In this document: piece by piece, positions 22,153-26,321 of the stretch
Position numbering within the stretch: position 1 is the first letter of the stretch
Layout of the letters: the number at the start of each line of letters is the position of its first letter
Assembly: GCA_040386195.1 (NCBI GenBank)
Contig: JAZKFV010000023.1
Coordinates: forward strand, 1-26,321
Reading direction: 5' to 3'
Source: JAJTCH01 sp040386195
Lineage (GTDB): Bacteria > Pseudomonadota > Alphaproteobacteria > Rickettsiales > UBA1997
Length of the DNA stretch: 26,321 nt
Translations under genes and position numbers: made by a program
Notes under the pieces: model-generated
Told to the model about the DNA's origin: nothing
The model's input: only the letters and a program-made list of their open reading frames with translations
Databases searched by the model: none

Positions 22153-24732
22153 TTAAGATCTTCCTTGTCCTGGCGAGCTTATTGCTAAATCTGGATTTTG
22201 GGTTGAATCAACAACTCGTGATCGGCGAGATTGCAATCCATCCCGAGCTCTTCTGAATAGACTTGGTGATGGCTTTATTTTATCGTCCACTCTTTGCTTC
22301 AAGTGCTCTGGGGTTGATTCTGAACTAGCGTAAGCATTTAAAGATTGTTGAATTGTATCAACTTTAAGATCTTGATTTTTGGCTAATTCAAATATTTTTC
22401 CTAAACAAAATTCTTGATCAACAGCTTCCAAACCATCTAAACCTTCAATCATAGTTTGAATTACTGATCTTCTGCACTCTTCATTCTTTTCCAAACCAGG
22501 AATTTTGACGCCAAGCTTATAGAAAGATCCTATAGTTTTAAATTCTTGATCACCGACAAATTTTGGCAATTCCGTTGGCAGAACATAAGAGAGAATTCGT
22601 GTTCTATTCTCATTAGCAATACCACAATTATCGACAACGATATTTATTAGATTGCAATCTTTATCAACCAAAGCTTGGTCTAAAATTGTTCTTTGCAATT
22701 GATTTCTTTTGGCAAGAAGATTCATTTTATTTTCACTACCACAATTATCTAAAATCGCTTTGACTCCATCTAAATTATTATCTTTAATAAACCTCTCTAA
22801 TAATGTTAGACCTTTTTGATCAGAAGCAGAGAGAATTTCCAGCTTATTGCTTTCGCCACAGCTACTCAGAACAGTAGTTATTGCTCTTAACAAATCGCTC
22901 CCCCTCATAATTATTTTTAATAGCGTTGCTTCACCATCAACCACACTGGACAAAAGTTTCATTCTGCTTTTATCGCTATCAAAACTTTCTAGGATAATTT
23001 TTGTCATTTCTAGATTTTCTTGATAAATAAATTTTCCCAATATTAGCTTTCCGTTTTCACTGAAAAATCTCATTTCGCTTTCATCACTATCAGAACTTTT
23101 TGGAATTTCGCTTTCATCACTATCAGAACTTTTTGGAATAATGTCTGTCGTTTCTGGATTTTTTTGATAAATAGATTCTCCCCATATTAACCTTGAGTTT
23201 TCACTTAAAAATTCCATTCTGCTTTCATCACTATCAAAACTTTTTAACGCACATTCGAAAAATTTTGGGTTTTTTATAATATCAATAATATGGATTCGAC
23301 AAAACCACGCTCTGCTGTTATCATTACTCAAACTTCTCAACATCAATCTTGCCAAGTCCAGATTATCTAATAGTACAGCTAACGCAGGATAACCTTTGTA
23401 GATACGCCCTTTATAATCGCCACCCGAACCAAAAGGAGCAGAAAGGAGTGTTATTTTATCTTCATCGCTAGGATAAAAAGCTAGCATCTCTTTTATTGCT
23501 TCTAAATTACCGCAATCAATCAACATAGATAACAAGGTTTTACCATGATATGATTTACGAATAAGCTTTAAACCTAGATGTGGATCATTTTTTAGAAAAT
23601 TTTTGACAAAATCTTTTCCATCTTCAACAGACAATAAATCATCGCTCAGAAGAGCCCATCTTATAATAAGGCTGCCTCGCAAATATTCACAAGTCTCACG
23701 AATAGCTTTTTGTTTAGGAAATTTTGTTTGTAAACCTTCCAGAAATTGATTAGATTGATCAAGAAAATCTTGGACAGTTTGACAAGTTTTAGATTGATTC
23801 AATAGCATGCAATTGAACACTTCAGTAACCAAACTTTGACTATACCTGAATGGCTGTTCGAAAATATTCAGAAATTGTAAGCCAATTAGGTTTTGATCAA
23901 CATCATCTAATTCTAACAAATGAGTAATATATAAAATACTAGGCAAATCAACTTCCAAATCTCGGTATTGAAAAATTGATTCCATTCTTTCTTGCTCGGG
24001 TTGATATCGTTTCAAGGCCGGATATTTTGCCATAAGTTTATTGGCAAAAAACTGAGCTATTTCTTCTTTGGGTTTCCAAGAATAAATAGCTGCGCCGGTT
24101 TTTTCATCTTTTTTAGAATCTAAAAGATTTAATATTGAAAAATCTTCATCCTTAATTCCTAATTTTTCCAAAACTTCTTTTATTTTTTTATCCGCTAATG
24201 GGCGAAGATTTAATGAATCTACTAAAAATTGATTAGGATCAATTTCAAAAATATTTTGACCTTGCAAAGTAAGCTCTTTGAGCTCTTTTTGTATTTCTTC
24301 AATAAAAAAAATACTGAAATTCAGATGATATTTTCTTAGCGCATCCAGCGCAGAATAGAAAACTACATCTTGTTTTAATTCAGAGAACCTAACACTCTCA
24401 ATATCAGCCTCTTCTTCATCTGTCATTAGCAATAAAACTTGTAAAAGAAGTGGAGCTTCAACATCATTATCTGAGCCAATTTTCTCCTTTATAAGTGAAG
24501 TTGCAGCATTAGTTGCGCGAACAAATATTCTTGATGCCAATTCAGATCTTAACTCGTCGGCCAAAGGAGGAGTTCGCTCCCGATCCAATTCTAAAGATTT
24601 CAAAACCATCTCATTAGATTGGCTGGGTGAAATATAAAAATTATCAGCAAAATATGTCGGTAAAAATTCTGCGATTGAGTCTGGAGCTTTTTGTTCTGAA
24701 GCTTGAGAAGCTGTTTGATCTGGTCTGGTCAT
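22153..24732 (-). CDS. Large repeat protein of unrecognised family, copy 2 (inserted in chrA)
   Basis: An 859-residue paralogue of the protein at 18819-21779. The first 55 residues are almost identical, the segment DEDFSILNLL ... KLMAKYPALK is nearly identical, and the C-terminal 120 residues are close. The middle, about residues 250-740, is strongly diverged and about 130 residues shorter. It contains looser ankyrin-like helical units (LLSMLIDCGNLEAIKEML, LLERFIKDNNLDGVKAIL) and an internal short duplication IPKSSDSDESE twice in a row. The tail has six more residues before the final GRS than copy 1 (18 extra bases). Its frame is intact although it lies in the middle of a destroyed chrA gene, so it has been kept or is very young. 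Function unknown. Confidence 0.85.
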   Translation of the reverse strand: MTRPDQTASQASEQKAPDSIAEFLPTYFADNFYISPSQSNEMVLKSLELDRERTPPLADELRSELASRIFVRATNAATSLIKEKIGSDNDVEAPLLLQVLLLMTDEEEADIESVRFSELKQDVVFYSALDALRKYHLNFSIFFIEEIQKELKELTLQGQNIFEIDPNQFLVDSLNLRPLADKKIKEVLEKLGIKDEDFSILNLLDSKKDEKTGAAIYSWKPKEEIAQFFANKLMAKYPALKRYQPEQERMESIFQYRDLEVDLPSILYITHLLELDDVDQNLIGLQFLNIFEQPFRYSQSLVTEVFNCMLLNQSKTCQTVQDFLDQSNQFLEGLQTKFPKQKAIRETCEYLRGSLIIRWALLSDDLLSVEDGKDFVKNFLKNDPHLGLKLIRKSYHGKTLLSMLIDCGNLEAIKEMLAFYPSDEDKITLLSAPFGSGGDYKGRIYKGYPALAVLLDNLDLARLMLRSLSNDNSRAWFCRIHIIDIIKNPKFFECALKSFDSDESRMEFLSENSRLIWGESIYQKNPETTDIIPKSSDSDESEIPKSSDSDESEMRFFSENGKLILGKFIYQENLEMTKIILESFDSDKSRMKLLSSVVDGEATLLKIIMRGSDLLRAITTVLSSCGESNKLEILSASDQKGLTLLERFIKDNNLDGVKAILDNCGSENKMNLLAKRNQLQRTILDQALVDKDCNLINIVVDNCGIANENRTRILSYVLPTELPKFVGDQEFKTIGSFYKLGVKIPGLEKNEECRRSVIQTMIEGLDGLEAVDQEFCLGKIFELAKNQDLKVDTIQQSLNAYASSESTPEHLKQRVDDKIKPSPSLFRRARDGLQSRRSRVVDSTQNPDLAISSPGQGRS
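23073..23138 (-). repeat. Perfect 33-bp tandem duplication within copy 2
   Basis: Bases 23073-23105 and 23106-23138 are identical and encode the repeated IPKSSDSDESE. The unit is in frame (11 residues) and absent from copy 1, so it arose by slippage after the copies separated. Confidence 0.9.
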
Positions 24733-24818
24733 ATCATTATTGAGAAATTAGTTTTGTAAAAAATACCACTATTAAATAATCTGGGTAATCAATAAATTAC
24801 ATATTCGACTAAATCAAG
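24733..24818. repeat. Upstream duplicate, copy 2 (matches 21780-21865)
   Basis: Copy of the 86 bases before the first paralogue, three differences. Immediately to the right the sequence changes to the chrA 3' fragment, so 24818/24819 is the second junction. Confidence 0.85.
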
Positions 24819-25030
24819 CACTTCATATTGCTCTTGATGCAATTTCAGCAGCAGTTGTGGGCATTTTGGCAGTCACTGCTTTTGATATTTTTATGCATTC
24901 AGTTTTGTTAGCTTCATTCAAAAATATCTGCATTTTTGCAACAGCTTTGACTGGACTTTATCTAATCAAGAAAAAATGGATTATACCAATAACTGTGCTG
25001 CTGAGCAGCACAGCTGGATTAATATTTTAA
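24819..25030 (+). pseudogene. chrA: Chromate transporter ChrA, 3' fragment
   Basis: The reading frame ending in the TAA at 25028-25030 encodes ALDAISAAVVGILAVTAFDI, then ICIFATALTGLYLIKKKWII, then a hydrophobic end GLIF. The AAVVGI motif and the following two membrane segments are those of the last part of ChrA proteins. It is on the same strand as the 5' fragment at 21945 and is separated from it by copy 2. About 270-330 codons of the normal middle are missing. Its stop overlaps the stop of the convergent rcnA-like gene in the shared bases ttaa. Confidence 0.8.
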
Positions 25031-25830
25031 ATCGCCATAAAACCATTATAAGCCACATATAAACCAATCAAAATAATCAGCACACTAGAAAAATAAGGAG
25101 CACGGCGGGCAATTTTGCCAAATCCCAACCAGCGTTTGCTAAGCTGGTTCACACTCAGCGCAGCAACCACACCGGCAATTATCATTGTTAGTGCCAATCC
25201 AACACTAAAAGATAAAACCAATATTGAACCCAGCGCAATTTTTTTGAGTTGCAAACAAAGCAACAAAACCGTGATTGAAGCCGGACAAGGAATTAACCCG
25301 CCCGTTAAACCAAAAAGAATAATTTGCCCGCTACTTACATTGCCACTAGAAAAGCGCCGACTAATATCTTGGGCGTGACTAATTTGATGAGCATCTTGAT
25401 ATTCTAACTCGTGATTATGGTCATCGTGATGATGATTATCATTGCCAGAATGATGGTAAGAATGATTTGATTGGTTAAAATTATTTTGATGTTTTCGCAT
25501 GCGCCGCAACATCCAAAGTGCAATCACAATAATTAAAACTCCGGAAGCCAATTGAAAATAGGGCTCAGTCGTTTGAGCATCAAATTTGCCAGCAAAAAAA
25601 TACATTCCAACTAAAGCAATAATCCAAACCATTGCACTATGCGAAACCGTCGCCGCCAAACCAAGCAAAACCGCCTGTCCAACCGTACCTTGAATTGCGA
25701 CAATAAAAGCCGCCATCATAGTTTTAGAATGACCCGGCTCCAAACCATGCAACGCTCCAAGCAAAATGGCGGTTGGAATAAAAATCCAAAAATTCGTCGA
25801 TCCCGAAGCAATGAGTTGTGCAATATCCAT
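25027..25830 (-). CDS. rcnA: Nickel/cobalt efflux protein, RcnA type
   Basis: A 267-residue inner-membrane exporter of the NiCoT/RcnA family. The ATG at 25828-25830 is preferred over an ATG 17 codons upstream because family members begin a few residues before a GSxxxWxFIPxAILLGALHG segment. Seen: LGALHGLEPGHSK (25-36), VSHSAMVW (62-69), a His-rich cytoplasmic or periplasmic loop (114-152, with HHHDDHNH), GLTGGLIPCPASITVLL (174-190) and several further membrane segments. Such proteins pump Ni2+ and Co2+ out of the cell. No RcnR-type repressor is seen nearby. It converges on the broken chrA gene, and its 5' end lies 16 bp from a divergent integrase fragment. The metal specificity is by family. 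Confidence 0.9.
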   Translation of the reverse strand: MDIAQLIASGSTNFWIFIPTAILLGALHGLEPGHSKTMMAAFIVAIQGTVGQAVLLGLAATVSHSAMVWIIALVGMYFFAGKFDAQTTEPYFQLASGVLIIVIALWMLRRMRKHQNNFNQSNHSYHHSGNDNHHHDDHNHELEYQDAHQISHAQDISRRFSSGNVSSGQIILFGLTGGLIPCPASITVLLLCLQLKKIALGSILVLSFSVGLALTMIIAGVVAALSVNQLSKRWLGFGKIARRAPYFSSVLIILIGLYVAYNGFMAI

Positions 25831-25846
25831 AAAAACATTTATTTGA

Positions 25847-26068
25847 TTGGCTTCTAAATATGCAAAATTTAATTTTACCAAAAACTTTATCGAATCGCTT
25901 AAACCAGCAAAAGCAGGAAAAAGAGATTATTATCGCGATAATAAAGTTAGCGGTTTGGAAATTATGATTACTGATAAAGGTAATAAATCTTTTAAAATCA
26001 CCAAAAAGAAAAATGGCAGAATTATTAGAGTAACGCTTGGCACTTATCCGGAAATTTGGCATAATTAA
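25847..26068 (+). pseudogene. Phage-type tyrosine integrase, N-terminal fragment
   Basis: A 73-codon frame (TTG at 25847) encodes the arm-binding DUF4102-type domain of tyrosine integrases: FTKNFIESLKPAKAGKRDYY, then SGLEIMITDKGNKSFKI, then RVTLGTYPEI. Complete integrases go on with SLxxAR and a catalytic domain for about 300 more residues. Here the frame stops right after PEI with WHN, and no other frame downstream continues it. The TTG may not be the real start, as the 5' end might also be cut. It marks a former integrative element next to the metal-export genes. Confidence 0.8.
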
Positions 26069-26240
26069 AAATCTGGGGTGATAAAATCCCTTCCCCATCC
26101 TTACCCCACCTATCTCCCCAACAAAATCTTAAAATAAATTTATAAGATGCATTGGTTTTGCATATAAATTCGTGTTATTTTTTGCTAAAAAGTATGTCAA
26201 AAAAAATGCATAAAATGTAGTCAATTCTCGGCAGTAAAAA
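26069..26240. other. Intergenic stretch after the integrase fragment
   Basis: No gene seen. It begins with a C-rich patch (near 26076-26120, ggggt and acccc blocks that can pair weakly) and then becomes A+T-rich, with atgcat-type repeats near 26147-26212. No promoter of good quality was found for the gene that follows. Confidence 0.4.
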
Positions 26241-26321
26241 ATGGTAACAAAAGAGGCAAAAGAAAAAACTATCTCAAAGCTTACAAATTATGGCTTCTGG
26301 GTAGAAGAACATTTGCAGAGC
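26241..26321 (+). CDS. Start of an unidentified gene (partial, right edge)
   Basis: An ATG at 26241 opens a frame of 27 codons to the window edge, beginning MVTKEAKEKTISKLTNYGF and then WVEEHLQS. It is hydrophilic, without signal peptide. The fragment is too short to assign. No Shine-Dalgarno is visible before it. Confidence 0.5.
   Translation, partial: MVTKEAKEKTISKLTNYGFWVEEHLQS

Noticed and set aside
22110..22256. The rest of the plus-strand frame after the chrA 5' fragment
   Set aside because: This part is the antisense of the copy 2 gene end and the junction DNA; chrA similarity stops at about 22109.
25831..25881. Upstream ATG at 25879-25881 for the rcnA gene
   Set aside because: The added 17 residues are not typical of RcnA proteins and would overlap the divergent integrase fragment; the ATG at 25828-25830 fits the family.
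25724..26098. 124-codon minus-strand frame across the start of rcnA and the integrase fragment
   Set aside because: It is antisense to the integrase fragment and in another frame of rcnA, with no recognisable domain.
26076..26120. Terminator made of ggggt and acccc blocks after the integrase fragment
   Set aside because: The pairing is short with a large loop and no T-run follows.

Overview
The window is a low-G+C stretch from a Gram-negative bacterium. An outer-membrane TonB-dependent receptor, a periplasmic YfiR-type protein and a very large RTX protein without signal peptide (the type I secretion style) all point to a proteobacterium. A low-G+C, possibly host-associated alphaproteobacterium fits, but that placement is inference. 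None of the start codons examined has a clear Shine-Dalgarno sequence, and no tRNA, rRNA or CRISPR array was seen.

Region 1 (1-13179, minus strand) is a putative three-gene operon: a small membrane or exported protein, a 188-residue exported protein, and a giant RTX gene that fills 12.2 kb and leaves the window at its left edge with at least 4,065 codons still open. The giant protein joins several enzymes. It starts with a DUF2235/Tle1-like phospholipase-type hydrolase with a complete apparent Ser-Asp-His triad. A FrpC-type self-processing module with an Asp-Pro bond follows, then RTX repeats, a subtilisin-like S8 domain with a P domain, and long alternating blocks of RTX and cadherin-like repeats. 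The gene just upstream of it is a candidate immunity or partner protein.

Region 2 (13180-18799) starts with an intergenic region containing three inverted repeats, then an XRE-family regulator. It continues with a YfiR/TonB-receptor operon on the minus strand and a divergent dCache-HAMP sensor protein whose ATPase domain is kept but whose phospho-acceptor histidine appears to be lost. This looks like an envelope-sensing module related to YfiR-type signalling.

Region 3 (18800-25030) holds two large paralogous genes of an unrecognised family (986 and 859 residues) with degenerate ankyrin-like helical repeats of about 37 residues. Their two ends are nearly identical and their centres diverged. 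The second copy sits inside a broken chromate transporter gene: the chrA 5' part lies on one side, the 3' part on the other, and the middle is lost. The junction carries the 3' tail of the sensor gene, which suggests a tandem duplication through microhomology followed by a deletion.

Region 4 (25027-26321) has a nickel/cobalt exporter of the RcnA type, a remnant of a phage-type tyrosine integrase and the first 27 codons of an unidentified gene. Integrase remnant, rcnA and broken chrA together look like the relic of a metal-resistance island.
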